A stretch of DNA of 46,140 nucleotides from Muribaculaceae bacterium (GCA_029061255.1 JAIDSL010000181.1:1-46140), one strand, 5' to 3'; positions 1 through 11,424 are shown, numbered from the stretch's first letter. The notes: generated from the letters alone by a model not told the origin. Program-made: numbers and translations.

Positions 1-2
1 AC

Positions 3-113
3 TCTGAGCCATCCGAGCCCACTGAGAACTCCGATTTATCCGAGCCATCCGAGAACTCCGAGCCATCCGAGAACATGGAGAATTCCGAATCTCCTGAAAA
101 CCAGACAACCTGA
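3..113 (+). CDS. C-terminal end of an upstream gene (partial), acidic Ser/Glu/Pro repeat tail
   Basis: One frame is open from the left edge to a TGA at 111-113 and gives about 36 residues made of repeated Ser-Glu-Pro-Ser-Glu-Asn words. An exact 18-bp tandem repeat (39-56 and 57-74) encodes two of these words. Such acidic low-complexity tails occur at protein ends, so this is probably the end of a gene that starts outside the window. It stops 17 bases before the PorX-like gene, so the two may be cotranscribed. A second frame is open to 129 but gives a less protein-like sequence. The body of the protein is not visible and no function can be assigned. Confidence 0.45.
   Translation, partial: SEPSEPTENSDLSEPSENSEPSENMENSESPENQTT
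39..74. repeat. 18-bp perfect tandem repeat, two copies
   Basis: Positions 39-56 and 57-74 are identical 18-base units. Degenerate copies of the same words lie on either side (about 5-20 and 75-95). In the preferred frame the unit encodes SEPSEN. It looks like replication slippage in a low-complexity tail. Confidence 0.8.
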
Positions 114-130
114 AAACCCGAAAACTTAAT

Positions 131-1669
131 ATGACCAAGATACTCTGGGCTGACGACGAGATTGACCTCCTCAAGCCCCACATAATGTTTCTCAAGACAA
201 AAGGATACGACATCGTGACCGTCAGCAACGGGCAGGATGCCCTCGACACACTCGATTCTGACAATATATCCCTTGTTCTGCTTGACGAGAACATGCCGGG
301 ACTCTCCGGACTGGAGACACTTCAGCGCATCAACCAGTCACATCCTGACGTGCCGGTCATTATGATCACGAAGTCAGAAGAGGAAAACATTATGAACCAG
401 GCTATCGGCAATAAGATCACCGACTATCTGATCAAGCCTGTCAACCCAATGCAGATACTTCTATCCATCAAGAAAAACCTGCACAGTGCCAAGATTATCG
501 CCGAGCAGACTTCATCGGGATATATGCATGAGTTTCAAAAGATTTCTTCCGACATAAATGCGGCATCATCTCTTTCTGACTGGATGGATTGCTATCGGCA
601 GCTTGTCTACTGGGAAATGAAACTTTCCGACTCGGAGAGCAATATGGACGAGATGCTGCTGATGCAAAAGCGTGATGCTAATTCCAACTTCGCAAAGTTC
701 GTGAAGCGCAACTATGAGTCATGGCTTGCTCCGGGGAGGGAACATCTCATGAGCCCTGACATTTTCAGCCGGCGGATATTTCCGCTGCTTGATGCGGGCG
801 AGAAGGTCTGCTTCGTGCTTATTGATAATTTCCGTCTTGACCAATGGCGCTCTGTGCAGCCGTTGCTTTCGGAGTTTTTCAACGTCAGCGAGGATCTCTA
901 CACCACTATCCTCCCCACGTCTACGCAATATGCCCGCAATGCGATCTTTTCGGGACTGATGCCCCTTAAGATAAAGGAAATGTTTCCCAACCTATGGGTG
1001 GAGGAAGATGAAGACGAAGGTCTCAACAACCATGAGGAGGAACTGATAGCCACTATGCTTGAGAGATACAGAAGAAAAGACAAGTTCACTTACACAAAAC
1101 TAAACGACTCTCAGGCATGCGAAAAATTCCTTACGAAACTCAATTCCATCAAGGATATTCCTCTTAATGTGATTGTGATGAATTTCATTGATATGTTGAG
1201 CCATGCCCGTACGGAATCGAAGATGATACGTGAGCTTGCCAACAGCGATGCCGCCTATCGTTCGCTTACGGAGTCATGGTTTAAGCACAGTTCAGCAGCA
1301 GAGATGTTCCGACGCATAGCTGAGCTTGGCTACAAGGTGGTGCTGACTACCGACCACGGCACTATCCGTGTCGACAATCCGATAAAGGTGGTTGGCGACC
1401 GCAACACCAATACCAATCTGCGCTATAAGGTAGGCAAGAACCTCAACTACAACCCGAAGCAGGTATATGAAATAAAGGATCCGAAGAAGTTTGGCCTCCC
1501 CTCACCCAACCTCTCCAGCACCTATATCTTTGCAACCAACGAGGACTTCTTCTCCTACCCCAACAACTACAACTACTACGTGCAGTACTACACCGGCACC
1601 TTCCAGCACGGAGGCATCTCCCTGCAGGAGATGCTCGTCCCGCTCGTCACCCTCACCCCGAAAAGCTAA
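131..1669 (+). CDS. porX: PorX-like response regulator with C-terminal PglZ (alkaline-phosphatase fold) domain
   Basis: The 512-residue length is close to that of PorX proteins. Residues 1-115 are a receiver domain: acidic pair D8/D9, phosphoacceptor D52 in LLDENMPG, T80 and K102. The C-terminal part (about 210-512) has PglZ/alkaline-phosphatase features: D232 in VLIDNFRLDQW, the Thr-rich site around T263-T265, D354 and H358, DHG at 408-410, and H493. In Porphyromonas and Flavobacterium, PorX works with the kinase PorY to control type IX secretion genes, and its PglZ domain is reported to act on nucleotide substrates. It has no signal peptide, so it is cytoplasmic. Its partner kinase and the secretion genes are not in the window. 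PorX-like proteins also occur in genomes without obvious type IX machinery, so a role in secretion is inference. Confidence 0.85.
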   Translation: MTKILWADDEIDLLKPHIMFLKTKGYDIVTVSNGQDALDTLDSDNISLVLLDENMPGLSGLETLQRINQSHPDVPVIMITKSEEENIMNQAIGNKITDYLIKPVNPMQILLSIKKNLHSAKIIAEQTSSGYMHEFQKISSDINAASSLSDWMDCYRQLVYWEMKLSDSESNMDEMLLMQKRDANSNFAKFVKRNYESWLAPGREHLMSPDIFSRRIFPLLDAGEKVCFVLIDNFRLDQWRSVQPLLSEFFNVSEDLYTTILPTSTQYARNAIFSGLMPLKIKEMFPNLWVEEDEDEGLNNHEEELIATMLERYRRKDKFTYTKLNDSQACEKFLTKLNSIKDIPLNVIVMNFIDMLSHARTESKMIRELANSDAAYRSLTESWFKHSSAAEMFRRIAELGYKVVLTTDHGTIRVDNPIKVVGDRNTNTNLRYKVGKNLNYNPKQVYEIKDPKKFGLPSPNLSSTYIFATNEDFFSYPNNYNYYVQYYTGTFQHGGISLQEMLVPLVTLTPKS

Positions 1670-1721
1670 CCATTCGTAAATGAGCAAAGGATTAGGCTTT
1701 TGACTTTTTCTTGTGGCTGAA

Positions 1722-1753
1722 TTTGGTGGATTGAAAAATAAGTTGTAACTTTG
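1722..1753 (+). promoter_or_regulatory. Bacteroidetes-type promoter for the LysM gene
   Basis: A -33 box TTTG (1722-1725) and a -7 box TAACTTTG (1746-1753) are separated by 20 bases, matching the Bacteroides consensus. Transcription would start near 1760, leaving a leader of about 58 bases before the ATG at 1818. Confidence 0.7.
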
Positions 1754-1817
1754 TGGCACCTGCCATCTCACAAAAGTAAGCTGACGGGAAGCTCAGTTTC
1801 AACTAAATATGTAACAT

Positions 1818-2543
1818 ATGAAACGGCCACACATAATATTATTATTTTTTTTGATTGCAAATCTCCATTGTTTTGCTCTTGACCATATCATCCTAAGGAA
1901 TGGACAAGCGTTTGATGTCAAGTTACACCAGATAACCGATGAAGCAGTCTCCTACAGTCTCAATGGAGACAATGATGCGGCGATTGAATCAATCCCCTCA
2001 AAGGATGTATATATGGTCTATATAGAGAAACAGGGCAATGTATATATGACTCCCGATGGGAAAAGAATAACAGGTGAGGACAAACGAGTGGACAGAAAAA
2101 AATTTGATGCGATTTATCTTGTGTCAGGTCATGAGATTGGAGCCAAGAACATAAAGGTCACTGAAGATGCCATTATATATACTCCTATTAAAAAAGGAGG
2201 AATATTATCTAATATCTTAGGCAGCTCTAACTCAGGCGGACGCAGAGCCTTTTCAAATCAGGAGGTTTTCATGATTCGCTATAAGTCAGGCATGACAGAT
2301 GTGATCACACCCTTCGACATAGTTGATGAGCCTGAAGAAGAGGTCAAAGATATTAAGAAAGAAGATCCTCAATATGTCATTTTTTACCATTCAGTGAAAA
2401 AAGGGCAGAGCCTTAAGAAAATAGCAGAACTATACAACGCCACTGTCACTCAGATAATCGAATGGAACGGACTTCCTAAGAATACTCCGCCTACCGCTCC
2501 TCTGACTGCAGGGAAACAACTGACAATCTATCTGCCAAAATAG
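1818..2543 (+). CDS. Secreted protein with C-terminal LysM domain
   Basis: This 241-residue protein begins with a signal peptide (residues 1-20, MKRPH then a hydrophobic run ending CFA). The middle (21-185) has two similar stretches beginning D-x-I-x-L-x-x-G-x-x-(I/F) that describe a beta-rich region seen in Bacteroidetes envelope proteins of unknown function. Residues 190-241 form a LysM domain (YHSVKKGQSLKKIAELY, then a WNGL turn and ITIYLP-like end), the usual peptidoglycan- or glycan-binding fold. It is therefore likely periplasmic and bound to the cell wall. It has its own promoter and no obvious operon partner. The enzymatic role, if any, is unknown. Confidence 0.75.
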   Translation: MKRPHIILLFFLIANLHCFALDHIILRNGQAFDVKLHQITDEAVSYSLNGDNDAAIESIPSKDVYMVYIEKQGNVYMTPDGKRITGEDKRVDRKKFDAIYLVSGHEIGAKNIKVTEDAIIYTPIKKGGILSNILGSSNSGGRRAFSNQEVFMIRYKSGMTDVITPFDIVDEPEEEVKDIKKEDPQYVIFYHSVKKGQSLKKIAELYNATVTQIIEWNGLPKNTPPTAPLTAGKQLTIYLPK

Positions 2544-2601
2544 ATTTGAGAAAAGATCAAAAAAAGCTGATCAATGGTTTGCGTTAATGCACTCGTTTTA
2601 T

Positions 2602-2632
2602 TTTGCATTTTGAAATAAAAATATTAAATTTG
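2602..2632 (+). promoter_or_regulatory. Bacteroidetes-type promoter for the AraC gene
   Basis: TTTG at 2602-2605 and TAAATTTG at 2625-2632 are 19 bases apart. The predicted start near 2639 leaves only about 12 bases before the ATG at 2651. Confidence 0.6.
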
Positions 2633-2650
2633 CCATCCAGAACCTACTGA

Positions 2651-3535
2651 ATGCCCATGGATGACAAAATTATCACCGAAATAACTCCACTTTCCGGGAA
2701 AGACTGTTTCTATCTCGTAGACCGATTCAAAGATCGGTTTACGTTTCCTGTACACCGTCACAACGAGTTCGAGCTCAATTTCCTCTCCAACTGTCAGGGT
2801 GCCAGGAGAATTGTCGGTGATTCCATTGAAACCGTCGACACCTGCGACCTTGTGCTTGTCGGACATGGAATAGAACATGGCTGGCTGCAACATGAGTGCT
2901 GTACGCCTGCAATACGCGAGATCACAATACAGTTTTCCGAAGACCTTTTCGGGGATGTGTTCCTCGCCAAAAACCAAATGGCAGGAATACGCAACCTCCT
3001 CATTGAAAGTGCCAACGGAGTAGCCTTCTCCATGGCTACTGTATGGAAAGTGCACTCAAAACTTGAAAAACTTTCCACTACAGAATCAGGCTTCAGGGGA
3101 CTTCTCGATTTCATGGACCTTCTCAACGAGCTTGCAGAACTCGGAGACTATCGTCTGCTCGCAACTTCTTCCTTCGCTTCCGTGAACCCTGCATGCGATA
3201 GCCGTCGCGTACAAAAAGTGCAGGCATATATCGACGAAAATTATCGGCAAGACATACGCCTTGCCGACCTTGCCGACCTTGTTGGTATGACCCCAACCGC
3301 CTTCAGCCGATTCTTCAAGCTTCGTACAGGAAAATCCATATCAGACTACATCATCGATGTACGCCTCGGTCACGCTTCCCGTATGCTCGTAGACTCCACC
3401 ACATCCATAGCCGAAATATGCTACGACTGCGGATTCAACAATATCTCAAACTTCAATCGAATATTCAAAAAGAAAAAGGGACAATCCCCGAAAATCTTCC
3501 GTGATATCTACCAGCACCACAAGAAGCTTATTTGA
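2651..3535 (+). CDS. AraC-family transcriptional regulator
   Basis: The 294-residue protein has an N-terminal cupin-like sensor domain (about 15-110, with HRHNEFEL at 36-43 and GHGIEHGW at 71-78). Its C-terminal AraC DNA-binding domain (about 187-288) carries two helix-turn-helix units: LADLADLVGMTPTAFSRFFK and IAEICYDCGFNNISNFNRIF. No signal peptide or membrane segment is present, so it is a cytoplasmic one-component regulator. A cupin-AraC protein beside carbohydrate genes normally senses a small sugar. Its position next to the GH2/esterase/mannanase arm suggests that it controls that arm, distinct from the HTCS at the far end. ATG 2657 (residue 3) is a possible alternative start. Confidence 0.88.
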   Translation: MPMDDKIITEITPLSGKDCFYLVDRFKDRFTFPVHRHNEFELNFLSNCQGARRIVGDSIETVDTCDLVLVGHGIEHGWLQHECCTPAIREITIQFSEDLFGDVFLAKNQMAGIRNLLIESANGVAFSMATVWKVHSKLEKLSTTESGFRGLLDFMDLLNELAELGDYRLLATSSFASVNPACDSRRVQKVQAYIDENYRQDIRLADLADLVGMTPTAFSRFFKLRTGKSISDYIIDVRLGHASRMLVDSTTSIAEICYDCGFNNISNFNRIFKKKKGQSPKIFRDIYQHHKKLI

Positions 3536-3574
3536 GTCTTGAGTCTTAAGTCTTAAGTATTCAGTTTAGGGTCT

Positions 3575-6166
<2,592 letters not shown>

Positions 6167-6171
6167 TCATC

Positions 6172-7614
6172 ATGAATACCAACCACACAAAATTCATACT
6201 CGCCGCCATGCTTGCCATGACGGCTTTCGGAGGCGCAGCAAAGGTTGAGCTGCCCGACATCATCAGCGACAATGCCGTGCTTCAGCAAAACTCAGATGCG
6301 AAGCTCTGGGGCTGGAGCAAACCGGGGTCATCAGTTGATGTCACCACTTCATGGAACGGAAAGACATATACCACTAAATCTGACAGCAAGACCGGACGCT
6401 GGGAGCTTACTGTCTCAACCCCGGAAGCTTCATTCACTCCGTACTCAATCGAATTCAAAGATGCTGACGGTCCGGTAAAGATCGACAATGTCCTTATTGG
6501 AGAAGTATGGTTCTGCTCCGGACAATCCAATATGGAGATGCCCTTGCGTGGTTTTGGCATACAGCCAATTGAAGGAGCTGCACAAGCAATCGCATACTCC
6601 GGGAAATATCCCGGGATAAGAATGGCAAATATCCCCAAACGTGAGGCATATACACCCCAGGAGAAAGTAGAAGGGAAATGGAATATCTCCAATCCAAAAA
6701 ATGCCGGTGAGTTCTCTGCCCTTGCTTATTTCTTCGCTCAGTCACTGACCGACCTGCTGAATGTGCCGGTCGGTATCATCAACTGCGCTTATGGAGGGTC
6801 AAAAGTGGAGGGTTGGATCCCAAAATGGAAACTCGACTCCTATGAGGGCTGGGATATGGCAGCCGAGGAGAAAAATAAAGATATGGGCGACTGGGAACGC
6901 ATCGGAGTGATGTACAACGCCATGCTAAAGCCTGTGCTTGGCTACACCGTAAAGGGATTTCTCTGGAATCAGGGAGAATCTAATGTAGGGCGTGAGAATG
7001 AATATCCTCAACACCAGAAAGACATGGTGGAAATCTGGCGCGATGAATGGGGTCTTGGCGAGCTTCCGTTCTATTTCGTGGAGCTACCGGGATGGAACTA
7101 TGACAATCCGGAAGCCGACAACGCTGCAAAATTCCGTGAATGCCAGCACAAGGCGGCTGAAATACTCCCCAACAGTGGAATAGTGTGCACCACCGACCTT
7201 GTGTATCCATATGAAGTGCCGGATATCCACGCCCGCAAGAAAAAGGAGATTGGTGAACGCCTCGCTTTTATGGCAGGAGCGCGAACATACGGCATCGAAG
7301 GCATCCCCCACATCTACCCATCCTATAAATCAGTGGAGCTCAAAGGAGACACTGCCGTCCTTACCTTCAACAACGCTATCGGAGGCCTGAATCCAAACAC
7401 CGACCTCCCGGGTTTTGAAGTGGCAGGTGAAGACCAGGTGTTCTATCCCGCAAAAGCTGTTGAAGACTGGAACTGGCCATATACTGTGACGGTATCAAGC
7501 GACAAGGTCAAAGACATCAAGGCCGTGAGATATTGCTTCAAGAACTTTGCCATCGGTCAGCTCAAGGATATGTACGGACTCCCTCTTATACCTTTCCGCA
7601 CTGACAATTGGTGA
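6172..7614 (+). CDS. SGNH-type carbohydrate esterase (sialate O-acetylesterase-like family)
   Basis: The 480-residue protein has a signal peptide (about 1-23) and an SGNH/GDSL esterase fold of the sialate O-acetylesterase (SASA) type. The nucleophile is S119 in SGQSNMEMP, WNQGESN (265-271) is the third conserved block, and D351/H353 in VPDIH complete the triad. A beta-sandwich at 24-108 precedes the catalytic domain, as is usual in this family. Members remove O-acetyl groups from sialic acid or from plant polysaccharides. Because no sialic-acid gene is nearby and every neighbour acts on mannan, I infer that it deacetylates acetyl-(galacto)glucomannan. It runs in the same direction as the GH5 gene 66 bases downstream. 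Confidence 0.85.
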   Translation: MNTNHTKFILAAMLAMTAFGGAAKVELPDIISDNAVLQQNSDAKLWGWSKPGSSVDVTTSWNGKTYTTKSDSKTGRWELTVSTPEASFTPYSIEFKDADGPVKIDNVLIGEVWFCSGQSNMEMPLRGFGIQPIEGAAQAIAYSGKYPGIRMANIPKREAYTPQEKVEGKWNISNPKNAGEFSALAYFFAQSLTDLLNVPVGIINCAYGGSKVEGWIPKWKLDSYEGWDMAAEEKNKDMGDWERIGVMYNAMLKPVLGYTVKGFLWNQGESNVGRENEYPQHQKDMVEIWRDEWGLGELPFYFVELPGWNYDNPEADNAAKFRECQHKAAEILPNSGIVCTTDLVYPYEVPDIHARKKKEIGERLAFMAGARTYGIEGIPHIYPSYKSVELKGDTAVLTFNNAIGGLNPNTDLPGFEVAGEDQVFYPAKAVEDWNWPYTVTVSSDKVKDIKAVRYCFKNFAIGQLKDMYGLPLIPFRTDNW

Positions 7615-7634
7615 CCCCTTAATGCTTAATGCAT

Positions 7635-7671
7635 AATTATATTAGACATAGCTAAGACTCACAATATAATT
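7635..7671. repeat. AT-rich inverted repeat upstream of the GH5 gene
   Basis: Perfect 9-base arms (7635-7643 and 7663-7671) flank a 19-base loop in the gap before the GH5 start at 7681. The arms are A/T only, so a weak hairpin or a protein-binding site are both possible. Confidence 0.4.
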
Positions 7672-7680
7672 CTTCAGGAT

Positions 7681-8991
7681 ATGAGATTTAGGAAATACAT
7701 AGGAATCGCCCTTATGGGTGCAGCCATCATCGGTTCGGCTTGCTCGGGAGGAAAGAAAGCCTCCGAAAAGGAAACTGACAACCAATTCGTAACCGTAAAA
7801 GACGGGGAATTCCATATCGGAGATTCTGTCTACCGATATGTAGGCACCAACTTCTGGTATGGAGCCATCCTCGCCTCCGAGGGGCAGGGGGGCGACCGCG
7901 AACGTCTTGCCCGCGAACTTGACACACTCCAGAGCATCGGCATCAACAACCTGCGTATTCTCGTAGGAGGCGACGGAGAAGAGGGCCTTGCTTCCCACAT
8001 TTCCCCGACACTCCAGAAAAGCCCCGGCGTTTACAACGACACGATCCTCAAAGGCCTCGACTATCTGCTTGACGAACTTGAACGCCGCGATATGAAGGCT
8101 GTGCTCTACCTCAACAATGCCTGGGAATGGAGCGGGGGCTTCTCAACTTATCTCGAATGGGCGGGAGAAGGAAAGGCCGTCAACCCTGCCACCGACGGAT
8201 ACCCTGCCTACATGGCATATGCCGGGAAATTCTCAGTCAATGACTCGGCTCAGAAGCTCGCTGCTGACCATGTCAGGAACATAGTGAGCCGCACAAACAG
8301 CATCACAGGCAAGCCCTACTCTGAATCGCCTGCCATAATGGCTTGGCAGATAGCCAACGAACCTCGCTGTTTTAACCCTGCCAACAAGGAAAGCTTTGCA
8401 AAATGGATAGGAGAGACAGCATCCCTGATCAAGGAAATCGACCCAAATCACCTCGTATCGACAGGCAGCGAAGGGGCATGGGGATGCGAAATGGACATGG
8501 ACCTATGGACACGTATCCACTCTTATCCCGAAGTTGACTACGCTACAATCCATATATGGCCCTACAACTGGAGCTGGGTAAACGGAGAGACCGTAACCGA
8601 CAGTGTAGCAGTCGCATGCCACAACACTTCAGACTATATCAACTCCCACTACGATGCTCTTGGGAAAGCACTTCAAGCCAAGGGAAAAGCATCGAAGCCC
8701 ATCGTGCTTGAAGAATTCGGTTATCCACGTGACGGCATGGCAATAGCACAAGGTTCACCAGTCACCGGACGCGACGCATACTACAACCATGTCTTCTCAG
8801 AGATAAAAGGTGGTGGCAAAATAAAGGGCGCCAATTTCTGGGGCTGGGGCGGACTTGCCCAGCCGGCGCATGAAGTGTGGCAGCCCGGTGATGAGTACAC
8901 CGGCGACCCGGCACAGGAGGCTCAGGGACTAAATTCTGTATTTGCCTCTGACTCCACCACCATCGCCATCATCAAGCAAGCAATACCCTGA
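7681..8991 (+). CDS. GH5 endo-beta-mannanase (subfamily 7-like), probable lipoprotein
   Basis: The 436-residue protein starts with a hydrophobic signal and a lipobox-like GSAC (Cys21; the -3 Gly is atypical). The residues after Cys (SGGKKASEK) lack the acidic surface-export signal, which suggests anchoring on the periplasmic side. The mature N-terminus contains VGTNFWYG, typical of GH5_7 mannanases. Catalytic residues are the acid/base E227 in IANEPR and the nucleophile E345 in LEEFG. HIWPYNW (291-297) carries aromatic residues usual in the mannan cleft. The enzyme would cut beta-1,4-mannan internally. It follows the esterase in the same orientation and precedes a 137-base gap with a large inverted repeat. 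Confidence 0.9.
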   Translation: MRFRKYIGIALMGAAIIGSACSGGKKASEKETDNQFVTVKDGEFHIGDSVYRYVGTNFWYGAILASEGQGGDRERLARELDTLQSIGINNLRILVGGDGEEGLASHISPTLQKSPGVYNDTILKGLDYLLDELERRDMKAVLYLNNAWEWSGGFSTYLEWAGEGKAVNPATDGYPAYMAYAGKFSVNDSAQKLAADHVRNIVSRTNSITGKPYSESPAIMAWQIANEPRCFNPANKESFAKWIGETASLIKEIDPNHLVSTGSEGAWGCEMDMDLWTRIHSYPEVDYATIHIWPYNWSWVNGETVTDSVAVACHNTSDYINSHYDALGKALQAKGKASKPIVLEEFGYPRDGMAIAQGSPVTGRDAYYNHVFSEIKGGGKIKGANFWGWGGLAQPAHEVWQPGDEYTGDPAQEAQGLNSVFASDSTTIAIIKQAIP

Positions 8992-9034
8992 AAAATTCCA
9001 ACCACTTATATTACAAATTTCATTAATTATGTTA

Positions 9035-9098
9035 GAAGTGGGTGGTCGCGAGATTCATCTCAGATTATCTTCACATTTTATCGCGACCACCCTACTTC
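9035..9098. repeat. Long inverted repeat between the GH5 and GH26 genes
   Basis: Arms 9035-9051 and 9081-9098 pair over a 12-bp perfect GC-rich core (9040-9051 with 9081-9092) plus five more pairs after a one-base bulge. The loop is 29 bases. No T-run follows on the plus strand, so a classical terminator is unlikely. An mRNA-stabilising or processing hairpin, or a regulator site, fits better. It occupies most of the gap between 8992 and 9128. Confidence 0.75.
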
Positions 9099-9128
9099 AA
9101 AACTTATAATTATTAATTTAACCAAGAT

Positions 9129-10223
9129 ATGAAATCCAGCATACTCCTATTTGCCACAGCCCTTTTGCTCTCATCGTGCGCAGGCTCAAAAAAAGAAAAA
9201 AATGAAGAACCGACTACCCAGACTCCTGCGGAATCTCTCATTGTAAGACTTGATTCTACTTCCAAGAGTGGCAGATTCTTCTTCGGGCATCATGACGACA
9301 CTGCCTACGGACACGAATGGAAATACGTGCCGGGGAAATCTGACGTAAAGGATGTCACAGGTGAATATCCGGGTCTTATGAACTGGGATCTCGGTATGAT
9401 CGAACTTGATTCAGCCCGCAACCTCGACGGGGTGCCGTTTAAGTTTATATCCGAAGAAATAATTGCCCAAAATGCCCGTGGCGGCATCAACGCCATCAGC
9501 TGGCACTTGCGCAATCCCCTCAGCGGAGGCGACTCTTGGGATGTATCAGCATCTCCTCTACAACAGTTGCAAGAGAATGCCGCGCTGTCAGACACACTTG
9601 ACCTCTGGATAGGAAGGGCGGCAGACTTCATTGCATCGCTCAAGGATGCAGAAGGGAATAATATCCCTGTAATCTTCCGTCCTTGGCATGAGAACACCGG
9701 GACATGGTTCTGGTGGGGTGCCGGCAATTCCACTCCTGAACAATACAAAGACCTTTGGAAACGCACTCGACGCATTTTTGACGAGAAGGGAATCGACAAT
9801 GTAGTATGGGCATATTCTCCCGACCGTGTACCAAATCCGGAACAATATTTCGTGACATATCCCGGTGATGAATACGTAGATATCCTCGGCAGCGACATAT
9901 ATCATTTCGGAGGAGCTGATAATGCAGACCAATACCGCCAATCAGTAAGAGGCTTGCTCCCTTATGTTGCCGAAGAAGCTGCCAAAAGAGGCAAATTGGT
10001 GGCATTCACTGAAACAGGACTCGAAAGCGTAGTCATGGACAATTGGTTTACGGAAGTGCTTCTTCCCCTTGTCAGTGACATTCCTGTAGCATATGTCTGC
10101 GTATGGAGAAATGCCAATCAGGAAGAAAAACCAATGCATTACTATGCCCCATATCCAGGACATCCTGCAGAGGCAGACTTCAAGAAATTTCACGACAATC
10201 CCAAAACTATATTTGTAAAATAA
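9129..10223 (+). CDS. GH26 endo-beta-mannanase lipoprotein (ManA-like)
   Basis: This 364-residue protein has a clean lipobox (LLLSSC, Cys17) followed by AGSKK, without the acidic surface-export signal, so it probably faces the periplasm. It is almost entirely one GH26 barrel. FGHHDD (52-57) opens the domain, the acid/base is E188 in RPWHENTG and the nucleophile is E295 in FTETGLE. WFWWGAG (193-199) is the aromatic stretch after the acid/base that GH26 mannanases share. It begins the run GH26-GH130-transporter-epimerase-GH36, where gaps are 15-25 bases. The first four genes match the B. fragilis mannan catabolic cluster, in which the GH26 releases mannobiose. Confidence 0.93.
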   Translation: MKSSILLFATALLLSSCAGSKKEKNEEPTTQTPAESLIVRLDSTSKSGRFFFGHHDDTAYGHEWKYVPGKSDVKDVTGEYPGLMNWDLGMIELDSARNLDGVPFKFISEEIIAQNARGGINAISWHLRNPLSGGDSWDVSASPLQQLQENAALSDTLDLWIGRAADFIASLKDAEGNNIPVIFRPWHENTGTWFWWGAGNSTPEQYKDLWKRTRRIFDEKGIDNVVWAYSPDRVPNPEQYFVTYPGDEYVDILGSDIYHFGGADNADQYRQSVRGLLPYVAEEAAKRGKLVAFTETGLESVVMDNWFTEVLLPLVSDIPVAYVCVWRNANQEEKPMHYYAPYPGHPAEADFKKFHDNPKTIFVK

Positions 10224-10238
10224 TCTACACTCTGAAAT

Positions 10239-11405
10239 ATGAATACTTTCGAACAGCGCAAAGCCCTTATTCTCGATCGCTATAAAGAACTTATCACCCG
10301 CCCCAACAAGGCAATCGAAGGGAACGGCATATATGAACGATATGAAAATCCGGTTGTGACGGCTGAAATGGTGCCCCCATACTGGAAATATGATTTTGAC
10401 CCCAAAACCAATCCCTATTTTATGGAGAGAATCGGTTGCAATGCCACCCTCAATTCGGGTGCCATAAAATGGGGCGACAAATATGTTATAGTAGTACGTG
10501 TAGAGGGAAGCGACCGCAAATCGTTTTTTGCAGTTGCCGAGAGTCCTACGGGTATCGACAACTTCGTATTCTGGCCTCATCCAATAACACTTCCGGATAC
10601 TGACGACCCTGCTACAAACGTATATGACATGCGTCTGACTCGCCATGAAGACGGCTGGATCTACGGTTTATTCTGCGTAGAACGTCACGACGACTCGAAA
10701 CCGGGCGACCTCTCGGCTGCCACTGCGGCATGCGGCATAGCTCGCACACACGACCTTATAAATTGGGAACGTCTTCCCGACCTCAAGAGCAAATCGCAGC
10801 AACGCAATGTGGTGCTTCATCCAGAATTTGTAGATGGAAAGTATGCTCTCTACACCCGTCCGCAGGATGGATTCATCGATACCGGAAGCGGCGGCGGAAT
10901 CGGTTGGGCTCTCATTGACGACATTTGCCACGCCGAGATAAAGGAAGAAATAATCATCGACCCACGCTACTATCACACCATCAAGGAAGTGAAAAACGGT
11001 GAGGGCCCGCACCCCATAAAGACCGACCGAGGCTGGCTTCATCTCGCCCATGGCGTAAGGGGATGCGCTTCAGGACTCCGCTATGTGCTCTATATGTACA
11101 TGACATCTCTCGATGAGCCTTGGAAAAAAATTGCATCTCCCGGCGGCTACTTTATGGCTCCGGTAGGTGAGGAATATATCGGCGACGTGATGAACGTGCT
11201 CTTCGCCAACGGCTGGATTGCTGATGAAGATGGCAAGGTATTCATCTACTACGCTTCTTCCGACACCCGCATGCATGTGGCTACATCCACTATCGACCGC
11301 CTTGTAGACTATTGCTTCAACACGCCTCAAGACGGACTTACCACAACAGAATCGGTGAAGACACTCAACCGCCTTATCGACAAGAATCTTGCCCTCGGCA
11401 TCTAA
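10239..11405 (+). CDS. GH130 4-O-beta-D-mannosyl-D-glucose phosphorylase
   Basis: This 388-residue cytoplasmic protein has no signal peptide and the length of GH130 subfamily 1. The five-bladed propeller includes [11 protein letters not shown] (72-82) and [10 protein letters not shown] (87-95), and D130 in VYDMRLT corresponds to the catalytic proton donor (D131 in the B. fragilis enzyme). The known reaction is mannosyl-beta-1,4-glucose plus phosphate giving mannose-1-phosphate and glucose. The downstream 2-epimerase supplies that substrate from mannobiose. It sits 15 bases after the GH26 gene and 19 before the transporter. Subfamily 2 enzymes that act directly on mannooligosaccharides are a less likely alternative because of the epimerase in the operon. 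Confidence 0.92.
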   Translation: MNTFEQRKALILDRYKELITRPNKAIEGNGIYERYENPVVTAEMVPPYWKYDFDPKTNPYFMERIGCNATLNSGAIKWGDKYVIVVRVEGSDRKSFFAVAESPTGIDNFVFWPHPITLPDTDDPATNVYDMRLTRHEDGWIYGLFCVERHDDSKPGDLSAATAACGIARTHDLINWERLPDLKSKSQQRNVVLHPEFVDGKYALYTRPQDGFIDTGSGGGIGWALIDDICHAEIKEEIIIDPRYYHTIKEVKNGEGPHPIKTDRGWLHLAHGVRGCASGLRYVLYMYMTSLDEPWKKIASPGGYFMAPVGEEYIGDVMNVLFANGWIADEDGKVFIYYASSDTRMHVATSTIDRLVDYCFNTPQDGLTTTESVKTLNRLIDKNLALGI

Positions 11406-11424
11406 TTTCAAACCTTAGGATCTT

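Noticed and set aside
1-129. Alternative frame open from the window edge to a TAA at 127-129
   Set aside because: Its translation is irregular and Pro/Arg-rich, whereas the other frame gives a regular acidic repeat; coding cannot be fully decided from the fragment.
1661-1701. Hairpin-like pairing after the porX-like gene
   Set aside because: The arms pair imperfectly with a long loop and the stretch runs into the next promoter, so I did not call a terminator.
9942-10646. Minus-strand 234-residue open frame opposite GH26/GH130
   Set aside because: It spans the junction of two well-supported genes on the other strand and has no domain signature.
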